Shown here one piece after another: positions 1 to 10,889 of a DNA stretch of 38,943 bases. A model generated the notes under the pieces. It was not told the DNA's origin and ran no database searches. It saw nothing but the letters and a program-made list of their open reading frames with translations. The position numbers and the translations under genes are program-made. The stretch is from Ga0077560 sp046330435 (GTDB lineage: Bacteria > Actinomycetota > Thermoleophilia > Miltoncostaeales > Miltoncostaeaceae): positions 1 to 38,943 of the forward strand of contig JAXLST010000026.1 of NCBI GenBank assembly GCA_046330435.1, in the 5' to 3' direction. The number at the start of each line of letters is the position of its first letter. The first letter of the stretch is position 1.

Positions 1-486
<486 letters not shown>

Positions 487-848
487 AGGGAGCGATGCGA
501 ACGCATCGCAAGGGCTCCGGCCGGCATCTGTCGGATGTCGCAGCCGTCGAGCTCCCCCGGTCCACTCGTGGACTCCGGGAGTCCGAGCCCTAGAAGAACG
601 TCGACAACCTGGTCTGTTGGATGCGCCCGGCGCGGAACTGCCACAGGCATTCAAGGCGTCAGCGGGTTCGTGACCGCGACGGGGCCTACGCGCCAACAGC
701 GTGCTGATCGGTTTTGAGGGACCTCGAACGAGGTGGGAGCTACGGCTCCGGCGTTCGTGAGACCTCCGTCCTCACCCCGACCCGGTATGGACCGGGTGAG
801 GGACGTACCTTGAAAACTGCATAGCGGCACAAGGTGTGCTCTACAAGA
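487..848 (+). other. 16S-23S internal transcribed spacer without tRNA
   Basis: This 362-nt spacer holds no tRNA-Ile or tRNA-Ala: no TTCGANTC T-loop with matching acceptor arms was found. It holds several hairpins: an 8-bp inverted repeat at 492-509 (GCGATGCG, two-base loop, CGCATCGC), one around 549-580, and a 7-bp one near 780-797 (ACCCGGT, ATGG, ACCGGGT). The last part (816-838) forms one side of the 23S processing stem. No protein gene is supported here. Confidence 0.85.
816..838 (+). other. Pre-23S processing stem, 5' strand
   Basis: ACTGCATAG at 816-824 and GGCACAAGGTGTG at 826-838 are complementary to 3846-3867 beyond the 23S 3' end. Only C825 is unpaired, giving a 22-bp stem that would bring the two 23S ends together. 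Such stems are the usual RNase III substrate in pre-rRNA; cleavage itself is inferred. Confidence 0.8.
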
Positions 849-3835
<2,987 letters not shown>

Positions 3836-3845
3836 CATTCTTTTT

Positions 3846-3867
3846 CACACCTTGTGCCCTATGCAGT
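3846..3867 (+). other. Pre-23S processing stem, 3' strand
   Basis: CACACCTTGTGCC at 3846-3858 and CTATGCAGT at 3859-3867 pair with 816-838 upstream of 23S. Directly after it, TTGAGGG (3869-3875) and CCCTCAA (3881-3887) form a small hairpin in the 23S-5S spacer. Confidence 0.8.
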
Positions 3868-3890
3868 ATTGAGGGTAGGTCCCTCAAGAA

Positions 3891-4009
3891 TTCCCGGTGG
3901 CTATAGCGTGAGGGAAACACCTCTTCCCATTCCGAACAGAGTCGTTAAGCCTCACCGCGCCGATGGTACTCCGAGTGAAGACTCGCGGGAGAGTAGGTCG
4001 CTGCCGGGT
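3891..4009 (+). rRNA. rrf: 5S ribosomal RNA
   Basis: This is a roughly 118-nt RNA with CCCGG near 3893 pairing with CCGGG near 4004, and the typical internal segments CCCATTCCGAACAG and GATGGTACT. It lies 55 nt after 23S, as expected for a standard 16S-23S-5S operon. The ends are given to within one or two bases. Confidence 0.95.
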
Positions 4010-4019
4010 TTGTTTGAGA

Positions 4020-4054
4020 AGGGTCGTCGTCCGTATCGGGCGGCGGCCCTTTTC
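4020..4054 (+). terminator. Intrinsic terminator of the rRNA operon
   Basis: A GC-rich stem runs from AGGGTCGTCGTCC (4020-4032) to GGGCGGCGGCCCT (4038-4050), with several G-U pairs, and is followed by TTT. It lies about 10 nt after 5S and ends before the next promoter box at 4101. Confidence 0.8.
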
Positions 4055-4100
4055 GTCGTTCCGGGCCGGGTCCCGATGTGGGCGCGCCGGGAGCCGTTGG

Positions 4101-4106
4101 TAGCAT
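4101..4106 (+). promoter_or_regulatory. -10 box TAGCAT, leaderless start of the amine oxidoreductase
   Basis: TAGCAT lies 7 nt before the GTG at 4114 and no Shine-Dalgarno sequence intervenes. The transcription start would fall on or next to the start codon. It is one of ten such arrangements in the window. Confidence 0.6.
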
Positions 4107-4113
4107 CGCCGTC

Positions 4114-5439
4114 GTGAGCACCGACACCACGCAGCACGACGACGTCATCGTGATCGGCGCCGGCCTCGCGGGCCTGGCGTGCGCGCACCGCCTGGCCGCC
4201 GCGGGACGCCGCGTGCGGGTGCTGGAGGCCGAGGACGCCCCGGGCGGCCGCGCCCGGACGGTGTGGCACGAGGGCCGGCCGGTGGACCTGGGGTTCCAGG
4301 TGCTGTTCAGCCGCTACGCCGCCACGCGGGCGTTCATCCGCGAACTTGGCATCCCCAGGAACGACCTCCGGGCGTTCAGCGGTGGCGCCGCGTTCTGGAA
4401 CGGCACCGCGTGGAACCGCCTGGCCCCGACGCCGCAGTCGCTGGTGCGGTTCGGCGGGCTGTCGGCGGGCGACCGGTTCCGGCTCGCGCGGCTGGGCGCC
4501 GAGGTGCTGCGCCGGCCGCCGGAGGACTGGCTGGACGAGCCGGCCGCCGGCCGCACGACCGAGGAGCACCTGCGCGAGCTGGGGTTCGGCGACGATGCCA
4601 TCGACGGCTTCTTCCGGCCGTTCTGGGGCGTGGTGTTCCTCGACCGCAGCCTGAGCGCCGACGCCGGGTACTTCCGGTTCCTGTTCGGGACGCTGCTGCG
4701 CGGCCCGGCGGTGCTGCCCGCGGACGGCCTGGGGATGATCGCCGAGTGGGCCGCGGCCGGGATCCGCCAGCGTGGCGGGCACGTGGAGCTCGGGGTGAGG
4801 GTGAACGACATCGTGCGGGGCGACGACGGCGGTGCATCCGGCGTGCGCACGGCCGACGGGCGGACCCTCGCCGCCCACGCGGTGGTCCTGGCCGTCGAGG
4901 CCCCGGCCGCACGGCGTCTGCTGGAGCCGCTGGACCCCGACACCACCAGGAGGGTCCCCTCCGCGGCGGCGAGCGTGGTGACCGCCGCGTTCGCGCTGGC
5001 GCGGCCGCTGTACCGCGGCCGGGTGATCCTGATCAACGGCGACCGCGGCGACGCGTCCGTGCCGCGGGTCGACCTGCTGTGCCAGACGACGAACGTGACG
5101 CGCCCGGAGGCCGTCGGCGGGCCGCACATCCTGCTGGCGACCACGGTGACGACGCCCGGCGCGGCCGATGCCCCCGGGCTGGTGGAGGCCGTGGCGGGCG
5201 CGGTGGCGCGGTGGTCGCCCGGGTACGCGTGGTCCGCGCACGCGCGGGTCGTCGGGGTGACCGAGCACGACTTCGCCCAGTACCGGCCGGCACCCGGCGT
5301 GCGCGACGACCTGCCCGGCACCCGCACGCGCGTCGCGCGCCTGATGGTCGCCGGGGACCTCACCACGCACCCCTCCATCGAGGGCGCGGTGCGCAGCGGG
5401 ACCGCCGCCGCCGACGCCCTGCTGGCCGCGCCCGCCTGA
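4114..5439 (+). CDS. FAD-dependent amine oxidoreductase / phytoene-desaturase-like protein
   Basis: A flavoprotein of 441 aa in the amine oxidase / protoporphyrinogen oxidase / carotenoid desaturase superfamily. Residues 11-40 form the FAD-binding Rossmann motif (VIVIGAGLAGLACAHRL, then a Glu and GGRART). The C-terminal FAD motif AGDLTTHPSIEGAVRSG ends the protein, as in this family. The GTG at 4114 is chosen over an in-frame GTG at 4078 because it puts the glycine motif at residue 15 and lies 7 nt after a -10 box. The substrate cannot be read from the sequence; carotenoid, porphyrin or amine substrates are all possible. It stands first after the rRNA terminator, and xseA follows 1 nt after its stop, so they are probably cotranscribed. 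Confidence 0.85.
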   Translation: MSTDTTQHDDVIVIGAGLAGLACAHRLAAAGRRVRVLEAEDAPGGRARTVWHEGRPVDLGFQVLFSRYAATRAFIRELGIPRNDLRAFSGGAAFWNGTAWNRLAPTPQSLVRFGGLSAGDRFRLARLGAEVLRRPPEDWLDEPAAGRTTEEHLRELGFGDDAIDGFFRPFWGVVFLDRSLSADAGYFRFLFGTLLRGPAVLPADGLGMIAEWAAAGIRQRGGHVELGVRVNDIVRGDDGGASGVRTADGRTLAAHAVVLAVEAPAARRLLEPLDPDTTRRVPSAAASVVTAAFALARPLYRGRVILINGDRGDASVPRVDLLCQTTNVTRPEAVGGPHILLATTVTTPGAADAPGLVEAVAGAVARWSPGYAWSAHARVVGVTEHDFAQYRPAPGVRDDLPGTRTRVARLMVAGDLTTHPSIEGAVRSGTAAADALLAAPA

Positions 5440-5440
5440 G

Positions 5441-6706
5441 GTGAAGCGCGTCGGGGCACGCCGGGTGTGGAGCGTCCGGGACGTGACCGGGGCGCTCGCC
5501 CGGCGGCTCGAGGACATCCCGTCGCTGTGGCTCGAGGCGGAGGTCCACAACCTGCGCGGGCAGCGCGGGCAGGTGTACTTCACCCTGAGGGACGAGCACC
5601 AGATCGACGCGTCGATGAACGCGGTGGTGTTCGACCGCCTGCCGGCGCCGCCGCGCGACGGCAGCCTGGTGCACGCGTACGGCCGCGTCGAGTTCTGGGC
5701 GGAGCGCACCCAGCTGCGCATGCGCGTGGAGCGCATCGAGCTGGCCGGGGAGGGCCTCCTGGTCGCCCAGATCGAGGCGTTGCGGGCGGTGCTCGCGCGT
5801 GAGGGCCTGCTCGACCCCGCCCGGAAACGCCCCCTTCCGATGCTGCCGCGGCGCATCGGCCTGGTGACCAGCGCGACCGGCGCCGCCCGCGACGACGTGC
5901 TGCGGAACCTGTGGGAGCGGTACCCGGACGGCGATGTGGTGCTGGTGGACGTGCCCGTGCAGGGGGACTCCGCCGCCCCGGCGATCGTGCGGGCACTCCG
6001 GCGGCTCGCGGCGATCCCCGAGGTGGACGTCGTGATCGTCACCCGGGGCGGGGGCGCGCTGGAGGACCTCATGGCCTTCAACTCCGAGGACGTCTGCCGG
6101 GCGGTCGCCGCGTCGCGGGCCCCGGTCGTCTCGGCGGTGGGGCACGAGCGGGACGTGACGCTGTGCGACCTGGTGGCCGACCTGCGCGTGTCGACGCCCA
6201 CGGCGGCCGCCCGGGCGGTGGTGCCCGACGCACGGGATCTGGCGGGACGGCTCGAGGCCATGGAGCTGGGCCTCATCCGCGGCCTGGTGCGCGCCCGCGG
6301 GCGGGCGGAGGCCCGCCTGGAGCAGCGCAGCCCGGCGCTCGTCGCGGCGCTGCGATCCGTGGGCGTCCGCGCCGAGGCCCGGGTGTCCGCCGCCGGCGAC
6401 CGCCTGGCGCCCGCGCTCGCCCGCCACGCCGAGCGGGCCGCCGCCGGCGTGCGCGGCCACGAGGACCGGATGCGGCGCGCGGTCGCCGTGCGCCAGCGGG
6501 AGGCGTCGGCGCGCCTGGCCTCGGCCGCCGCGATGCTCGAGGCCCTGGGCCCGCAGCGGACCCTGGCGCGCGGCTACGCCATCGTGCGGGACCCCGCCTC
6601 GGGCCGTCCCCTGGTGGACGTCTCGGCGCTGGCGGCCGACGGGGACGTCACCATCCAGATGCGCGACGGTTCCGCGCAGGCCCGCATCACGGAGGTGCAG
6701 CGATGA
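5441..6706 (+). CDS. xseA: Exodeoxyribonuclease VII large subunit
   Basis: The catalytic large subunit of exonuclease VII, which degrades single-stranded DNA from both ends into oligonucleotides in repair and recombination. The 421 aa comprise an N-terminal OB fold (about 10-110, with SLWLEAEVHNLRGQRGQVYF) and the exonuclease domain, marked by VTRGGGALEDLMAFNSEDV and SAVGHERDVTLCDLVADLR. The C-terminal third is Arg/Ala-rich, consistent with the long helices of this family. Length is near the family norm. It overlaps xseB by four bases (ATGA), implying coupled translation of the two subunits. Confidence 0.95.
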   Translation: MKRVGARRVWSVRDVTGALARRLEDIPSLWLEAEVHNLRGQRGQVYFTLRDEHQIDASMNAVVFDRLPAPPRDGSLVHAYGRVEFWAERTQLRMRVERIELAGEGLLVAQIEALRAVLAREGLLDPARKRPLPMLPRRIGLVTSATGAARDDVLRNLWERYPDGDVVLVDVPVQGDSAAPAIVRALRRLAAIPEVDVVIVTRGGGALEDLMAFNSEDVCRAVAASRAPVVSAVGHERDVTLCDLVADLRVSTPTAAARAVVPDARDLAGRLEAMELGLIRGLVRARGRAEARLEQRSPALVAALRSVGVRAEARVSAAGDRLAPALARHAERAAAGVRGHEDRMRRAVAVRQREASARLASAAAMLEALGPQRTLARGYAIVRDPASGRPLVDVSALAADGDVTIQMRDGSAQARITEVQR

Positions 6707-6936
6707 CCCAGGACGACCCCGCCACCTTCGAGGAGGCCCTCGCGCGCCTGGACCAGGTCGTCGCCCGCCTGGAGGGCGGGGAGGTGGGGCTCGAGGAGGC
6801 CGTCACGCTGTTCGAGGAGGGGCAGCGGCACCTGCGGGCCTGCCGCGAGCGGCTCGCCGTCGCCCAGCGGCGCATCGAGGAGCTCACCGCCGAGGGGCAG
6901 CCGGCGGCGCCGCAGCAGGATCAGGCGCCCTTCTAG
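6703..6936 (+). CDS. xseB: Exodeoxyribonuclease VII small subunit
   Basis: A 77-aa helical protein with the family pattern TFEEALARLDQVVARLEGG followed by LEEAVTLFEEGQRHLRACRERL. Several copies coat the helical extension of XseA in the holoenzyme. The ATG overlaps the xseA stop codon, and GGAGGTG lies 8 nt upstream inside xseA. It ends with a short Gln/Pro/Ala tail. Confidence 0.95.
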   Translation: MTQDDPATFEEALARLDQVVARLEGGEVGLEEAVTLFEEGQRHLRACRERLAVAQRRIEELTAEGQPAAPQQDQAPF

Positions 6937-6993
6937 GGGTGCCGCGGACCGGGGGGACTCAAGCCCCGGCCGCGGCGCGCCGACCCAACCTGC

Positions 6994-7428
6994 ATGAGCC
7001 GTCCCAAGCTGCGCGTCATCCAGGGCGGGGCCGCGCCGTCGCCCCCCGCGGCCCGCGGGAAGCGCGGCCCGGCGCCGTCGCCGCGGAGCGGACCCGCCCA
7101 CGAGCCCCGATCCCGCCGGTTCGCCGCCGCCCAGGCGGCCGCGAACCGGTCCCACGCGCGCCGTCGCCGGCCGGCCCGCACGCCCCGGAGCGGGCGCGGG
7201 CCCGTCGCGATGACCTGGCTGTTCGCCGCCGTCGCGATGGGCGGCGTGGTGGTCGCCTGGGAGGGCCCGGTGCTCATCGGGCTCTCGATGACCCTCGCCG
7301 GCGCCGCCGCGATGATCTCGCCGCCCACGGCCCCGGTGGAGGGGCGGGCCCGCACGATCTCGCTGGCGCTCATCATCGCGGCGACGGGGCTCGCCGCGGT
7401 CGACATCGTGTTCAGCCTGCTCGGCTGA
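6994..7428 (+). CDS. Small membrane protein of unknown function
   Basis: I do not recognise the family. The 144-aa product has a strongly basic, Pro/Arg-rich and probably disordered N-terminal half (residues 1-70, rich in RR and SP). Two to three hydrophobic segments follow (about 72-92, 95-112 and 123-142), with a short loop SPPTAPVEGRAR between the last two. The basic half should face the cytoplasm by the positive-inside rule. Start ATG at 6994 is the first in frame after xseB; no clear ribosome binding site is visible. Its 3' end overlaps the convergent gene at 7412 by 17 nt. Confidence 0.6.
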   Translation: MSRPKLRVIQGGAAPSPPAARGKRGPAPSPRSGPAHEPRSRRFAAAQAAANRSHARRRRPARTPRSGRGPVAMTWLFAAVAMGGVVVAWEGPVLIGLSMTLAGAAAMISPPTAPVEGRARTISLALIIAATGLAAVDIVFSLLG

Positions 7429-7999
7429 GCGCCGCAGGCCCCGCCTCGGCGGCGCGACGGCGTTCCCACTTCCGCAGCCGCGCGATGTCGCGGTCGATCT
7501 GCCCCAGGGGGATCTGGCAGCCGGGGCTCGAGATGTTCGCGTACCGCAGCAGGCGGTCCTCGTCGGCGCGCAGCGTCATCCACTTGGCCAGCACGTCGTC
7601 GCCGGTGGGCAGCTCCGGCCGGCCGCCGCGGTCGGGGAACTGCACGCAGTACTCCCGGACGGGGGCGAGCGACCGCGGCAGGAGCGCCACCAGCGGCAGG
7701 TGCGGGTAGACGAGGTAGCGGTAGCGCGGGAGGGCACCGGGGCCGCTGCCCGCGCGCCGGCCGGTGACGCACAGGAAGCCGAGCTCCTCGAACATCGCCC
7801 ACTCGTCCGGGTTCACGACCGACCGCAGCAGCTCCAGGGACCGGCGCTCGGCCTCCGCCCGGCTCACGGGAGCCTCGCGCACCCAGGCGGGCCGCACCGT
7901 CCGGCGCATCCGGGGACGGGGCAGCTGCATCCCGCCGCGCATGGCGAGGGCAAGGGCCCCCAGGCTCACCACCAGGAGCAGGACGACGAGTCCCGCCAC
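7412..7999 (-). CDS. Membrane-anchored protein of unknown function
   Basis: 195 aa, not recognised. A single N-terminal hydrophobic segment (about residues 2-20, LVVLLLVVSLGALALAM) is followed by basic residues, so it is probably anchored with the rest in the cytoplasm. The soluble part contains NPDEWAMFEELGFLCVTGR, a Tyr-rich stretch RYRYLVYPHLPLVALLP and a basic C terminus. The start is GTG at 7999, with AGGGAG 8 nt upstream. It lies 13 nt downstream of the gene at 8013-8267 on the same strand, so the two probably form an operon. Confidence 0.65.
   Translation of the reverse strand: MAGLVVLLLVVSLGALALAMRGGMQLPRPRMRRTVRPAWVREAPVSRAEAERRSLELLRSVVNPDEWAMFEELGFLCVTGRRAGSGPGALPRYRYLVYPHLPLVALLPRSLAPVREYCVQFPDRGGRPELPTGDDVLAKWMTLRADEDRLLRYANISSPGCQIPLGQIDRDIARLRKWERRRAAEAGPAALSRAG
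7415..7439. terminator. Hairpin shared by two convergent gene ends
   Basis: GCCTGC (7415-7420) pairs with GCAGGC (7434-7439), with an inner CGGC/GCCG stem. It spans the overlapping stop region of the plus-strand gene ending at 7428 and the minus-strand gene ending at 7412. No T-run follows on either strand, so a role as a bidirectional terminator is only plausible. Confidence 0.35.
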
Positions 8000-8012
8000 C
8001 CCGCGCGCTCCC

Positions 8013-8267
8013 TCAGGCGCAGCCGCCGGCGGCGCGCGGCCAGAACAGCACGCGCTCGGCGCCGGAGGGGATCTGGTCGAAGTCGCTCACCATGACGGCC
8101 TCGCGGCGCCCGCTGGCGGGGTCCGACACCGGCACCGCGGCCCACATGCCCTCGTCGAGCTGGCGGCGGAAGGCGCGCACCAGGGCCTCGCGCTCCGCAT
8201 CCACCGCGGGGTCCCCCTCAACGATGAGGGTCTCGCCGTACCCGGGCATCATCCGAAGCAACTGCAC
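8013..8267 (-). CDS. Small conserved-looking protein of unknown function
   Basis: An 84-aa protein starting LLRMMPGYGETLIVEGDP after the first two residues. The core has charged helices (DAEREALVRAFRRQLDEG) and ends FDQIPSGAERVLFWPRA. I do not know a function. The GTG at 8267 is chosen because GGGAGGG precedes it at good spacing; the open frame continues upstream to 8423, but only through a 39-bp repeat region (8295-8350). It is probably the first gene of a two-gene operon with the membrane-anchored protein at 7412-7999. Confidence 0.65.
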   Translation of the reverse strand: MQLLRMMPGYGETLIVEGDPAVDAEREALVRAFRRQLDEGMWAAVPVSDPASGRREAVMVSDFDQIPSGAERVLFWPRAAGGCA

Positions 8268-8294
8268 GCGGGCCCTCCCGGCCGGATGGCCTTT

Positions 8295-8350
8295 CGCTCG
8301 CATCCACGCGGCCGTCCTTGGCCCAATAGCTTCCGCTCGCATCCACGCGG
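8295..8350. repeat. 39-bp tandem repeat, about 1.5 copies
   Basis: The 17-mer CGCTCGCATCCACGCGG occurs at 8295-8311 and again at 8334-8350, a period of 39 bp. The segment between contains the near-palindrome TTGGCCCAA. A degraded third half-unit may follow to about 8366. It lies in the 171-bp gap between divergent genes (8267 minus, 8439 plus). Thirty-nine bases is 13 codons, and the minus strand stays open across it (AWMRAEA... AWMRAKG). Confidence 0.75.
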
Positions 8351-8426
8351 GCGTTCTACCCCAACCGGACGCGGCCTGCAACGCCTCCGGGCGCCGTTGC
8401 GGAGGGGGCCCGCCGGGCCGCACCGC

Positions 8427-8432
8427 TACGAT
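8427..8432 (+). promoter_or_regulatory. -10 box TACGAT, leaderless start of the aminotransferase
   Basis: TACGAT lies 6 nt before the GTG at 8439. No Shine-Dalgarno sequence is present between them. Confidence 0.6.
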
Positions 8433-8438
8433 GCGCCG

Positions 8439-9588
8439 GTGCCCCGGACCTGACCGCCGTCCGCGCCGAACTGCCCAGCCTGGCCACCGAGGTGTACCTC
8501 AACACCGGGGGCTCCGGGCCCTGCCGCTGCGCAGCGCGCGGGCCATCGCCGACGCCGCCGCGCTGGCGGCCGGGCGCAGCCGGATGAGCCTGGAGGTGTG
8601 GAGCGAGACGGACCGCCTGCTGCTCGACACCCGCGCCGCCGCCGCCCGGGTGGTGGGCGCCCCGGGGGACGACGTCGCGCTGATGCAGAACACCTCGACC
8701 GGCCTCGACGTGGTCGTGTGGGGCATCGACTGGACGCCGGGCGACGAGATCGTCTGCACCGACTGCGAGCACCCCGGCCTGTCGGTCCCCGTGGCGGTCG
8801 CGGCCCGGCGGCACGGCCTGCGGGTGCGCTGGATCCCCGCGGACCGCGTCCACGCCGACCTGGAGGCGGCGGTCGCCGACGCGTGCGGCCCGCGGACGCG
8901 GCTGGTGGCGCTGTCACATGTCGCGTGGACCACCGGTGCGGTGCTCGACGTCGCCGGCGCCGCCCGCTCGGCCCACGCCGCGGGCGCCCTGTGCGCGGTG
9001 GACGGCGCCCAGGCGGCGGGGGCGATCCCCGTCGACCCGGCCGCCCTGGGCGTGGACGCCTACGCCTTCCCGGCGCAGAAATGGCTCCTGGGGCCCGAGG
9101 GGCTCGGCGCGCTGTGGGTCGCGCCCGCCGCGCGCGACCGCATCGACCTCACGTTCACCGGATACGAGGCCGGGAGCGGCCACAGCCCGCACGGCGACGT
9201 CACCCTCCACCAGGGGGCCCGGCGCTACGAGACCTCCACCCAGCCGGTGATGCTGTGCGCCGGGTGGAACGCGTCGATCGGCTGGCTGGAGGAGCTCGGG
9301 TGGGACTGGGTGCACGGGCGCATCGCCAGCGCCCACGCCGAGGCCCGCGCCGCCCTGGAGGACCTGCCCGGGGTCACGATCCTCACGCCGCCGGGACGCC
9401 AGGCGGGGCTGCTCACGTTCCGCGTGGCGCGCACCGTCCCCGAGGAGGCGGCCGCCGCGATGGCCGCCGCCGGGGTGATCGGCCGGTGGCTGCCGGAGCC
9501 CGCCGCGCTGCGGGTGTCACTCGGCTTCTACACCGATACGGATGACATCGGGGCGCTCCGGGACGCGGTCCGCGCCCTCGCGCCCTGA
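8439..9588 (+). CDS. Class V aminotransferase / cysteine-desulfurase-like PLP enzyme (two frameshifts)
   Basis: A PLP enzyme of fold type I, class V, resembling isopenicillin N epimerase and SufS-type proteins. The body in the third frame is clear: MQNTSTGLDVVVWG, DGAQAAGAIPVDP (Asp and Gln that contact PLP) and AQKWLLGPEGLGALWV with the PLP lysine. The N-terminal pieces lie in two other frames: GTG at 8439, then LTAVRAELPSLATEVYLNTGG from 8447. Adding one C in the run 8442-8445 and one C in 8519-8521 joins all three frames into a 383-aa protein of normal length. Either the sequence has two base-call deletions or the gene is freshly inactivated; I favour the former. The substrate is unknown. 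It is not hisC, which is a class I/II enzyme. Confidence 0.75.
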
Positions 9589-9594
9589 TACCTT
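9589..9594 (+). promoter_or_regulatory. -10 box TACCTT, leaderless start of murA
   Basis: TACCTT lies 8 nt before the murA GTG, directly after the stop of the preceding gene, with no Shine-Dalgarno sequence. It is the weakest match of the set because of the C at the fourth position and T at the fifth. Confidence 0.45.
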
Positions 9595-9602
9595 CACCGG
9601 CC

Positions 9603-10889
9603 GTGAGTCAGAAGCTCGTCATCGAGGGCGGCCTGCCGCTGCACGGCACGGTCACGCCCGCCGGGAACAAGAACGCCGCGCTCCCGATCCTCGCCTCCTG
9701 CCTCCTCACCGACGAGGAGGTGATCTTCGAGAACGTGCCGCGCATCGTCGACGTGCTCACGATGCTGGCGCTCCTCGACGACATCGGCGTGACGATCCGG
9801 GAGATCGCGCCCAACACCATCGGCCTGCGCGCCGCCGACATCCGGCGCACGGACCTCGACCCGGCGCTGTTCGGCCGCCTGCGGGCGTCCCTGCTGGTCG
9901 CCGGCCCGCTGCTCGCCCGGTGCGGGCACGTCGAGACGCCCCTGCCCGGCGGGGACTTCATCGGCCGCCGCCGGGTGGACACCCACATGCTCGGCTTCCG
10001 GGCGCTCGGCGCGACCGTCGAGTCGAGCCGCACCTACGAGATCAGCGCCCCCCGGGGCCTGCGCGGCGCCGAGATCTTCCTGGACGAGGCCTCGGTGACC
10101 GCCACCGAGAACATCCTCATGGCGGCGGTCCTCGCGCCCGGCGAGACCGTGATCCTGAACGCCGCCAGCGAGCCCCACGTGCAGGACCTCGCCCGGTGCC
10201 TGGTGACCATGGGCGCCCGGATCGACGGCATCGGCACCAACGTCATGCGCGTCGAGGGCGTGGACCGGCTCCACGGCGGCACGTTCCGCGTGGGTCCCGA
10301 CCACATCGAGATCGCGAGCTTCATCGGCCTCGGCGCGATCACCGGATCCGACCTGGTCATCGAGGACGTCCGCGTCGAGGACCTCCGGATGATCCTGCTC
10401 ACGTTCGAGCGGCTCGGCATCCGCGTCGAGCTCGACGGGACGAACCTGCGGGTCCCGCCCGACCAGGAGCTCCGCGTCGTCGCCGACGAGGGCGGCGCCA
10501 TCCCGAAGATCGACGACGGCATCTGGCCGGCGTTCCCGGCGGACCTCACCTCCATCGCCGTCGCGGTCGCCACGCAGACGCACGGCACCGTGATGATCTT
10601 CGAGAAGATGTTCGAGAACCGCCTGTTCTTCGTCGACAAGCTCGTCGCGATGGGCGCCCGCATCGTGCTGTGCGACCCGCACCGCGCGGTGGTGAGCGGC
10701 CCCGCCCAGCTGTGGGGCGAGCGCGTCGAGAGCCCGGACATCCGCGCGGGCATGGCGATGCTCATCGCCGGCCTCGCCGCGAAGGGCGTCACGGAGATCG
10801 GCAACGTGCGGCAGATCGACCGTGGCTACGAGCGGATCGACGAGCGGCTCCGCGCGCTCGGGGCGCGCATCGAGCGTGCCGACGACTGA
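9603..10889 (+). CDS. murA: UDP-N-acetylglucosamine 1-carboxyvinyltransferase, Asp in place of active-site Cys
   Basis: This enzyme catalyses the first committed step of peptidoglycan synthesis, adding enolpyruvate from PEP to UDP-GlcNAc in the cytoplasm. The 428 aa contain the start motif PAGNKNAALPILAS (Lys23 equals E. coli Lys22), the catalytic loop PGGDFIGRRRVDTHMLG, and DGIWPAFPADLTS. Residue 118, at the position of E. coli Cys115, is Asp (GAC at 9954-9956). This natural change is known in Mycobacterium and Chlamydia and gives intrinsic fosfomycin resistance. The last 14 nt overlap hisZ, linking a cell wall gene to the histidine operon. Confidence 0.95.
   Translation: MSQKLVIEGGLPLHGTVTPAGNKNAALPILASCLLTDEEVIFENVPRIVDVLTMLALLDDIGVTIREIAPNTIGLRAADIRRTDLDPALFGRLRASLLVAGPLLARCGHVETPLPGGDFIGRRRVDTHMLGFRALGATVESSRTYEISAPRGLRGAEIFLDEASVTATENILMAAVLAPGETVILNAASEPHVQDLARCLVTMGARIDGIGTNVMRVEGVDRLHGGTFRVGPDHIEIASFIGLGAITGSDLVIEDVRVEDLRMILLTFERLGIRVELDGTNLRVPPDQELRVVADEGGAIPKIDDGIWPAFPADLTSIAVAVATQTHGTVMIFEKMFENRLFFVDKLVAMGARIVLCDPHRAVVSGPAQLWGERVESPDIRAGMAMLIAGLAAKGVTEIGNVRQIDRGYERIDERLRALGARIERADD

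Noticed and set aside
487..848. tRNA-Ile or tRNA-Ala in the rRNA spacer
   Set aside because: No acceptor arm or T-loop pattern; the hairpins do not form a cloverleaf.
3952..6276. 774-aa open frame on the minus strand
   Set aside because: It is antisense to 5S, the amine oxidoreductase and xseA, Arg/Ala-rich, and a GC-driven shadow of genes with clear family motifs.
8431..8433. ATG at 8431 as the aminotransferase start
   Set aside because: It is in frame with the enzyme body but skips the family N terminus (VYLNTGG), which lies in another frame. The GTG at 8439 behind the -10 box plus two homopolymer corrections explains all the data.
8439..9588. Aminotransferase as the missing hisC
   Set aside because: Its motifs are class V (DGAQAAG, QKWLLGP), not those of the class I/II HisC, and it is separated from the his genes by murA.
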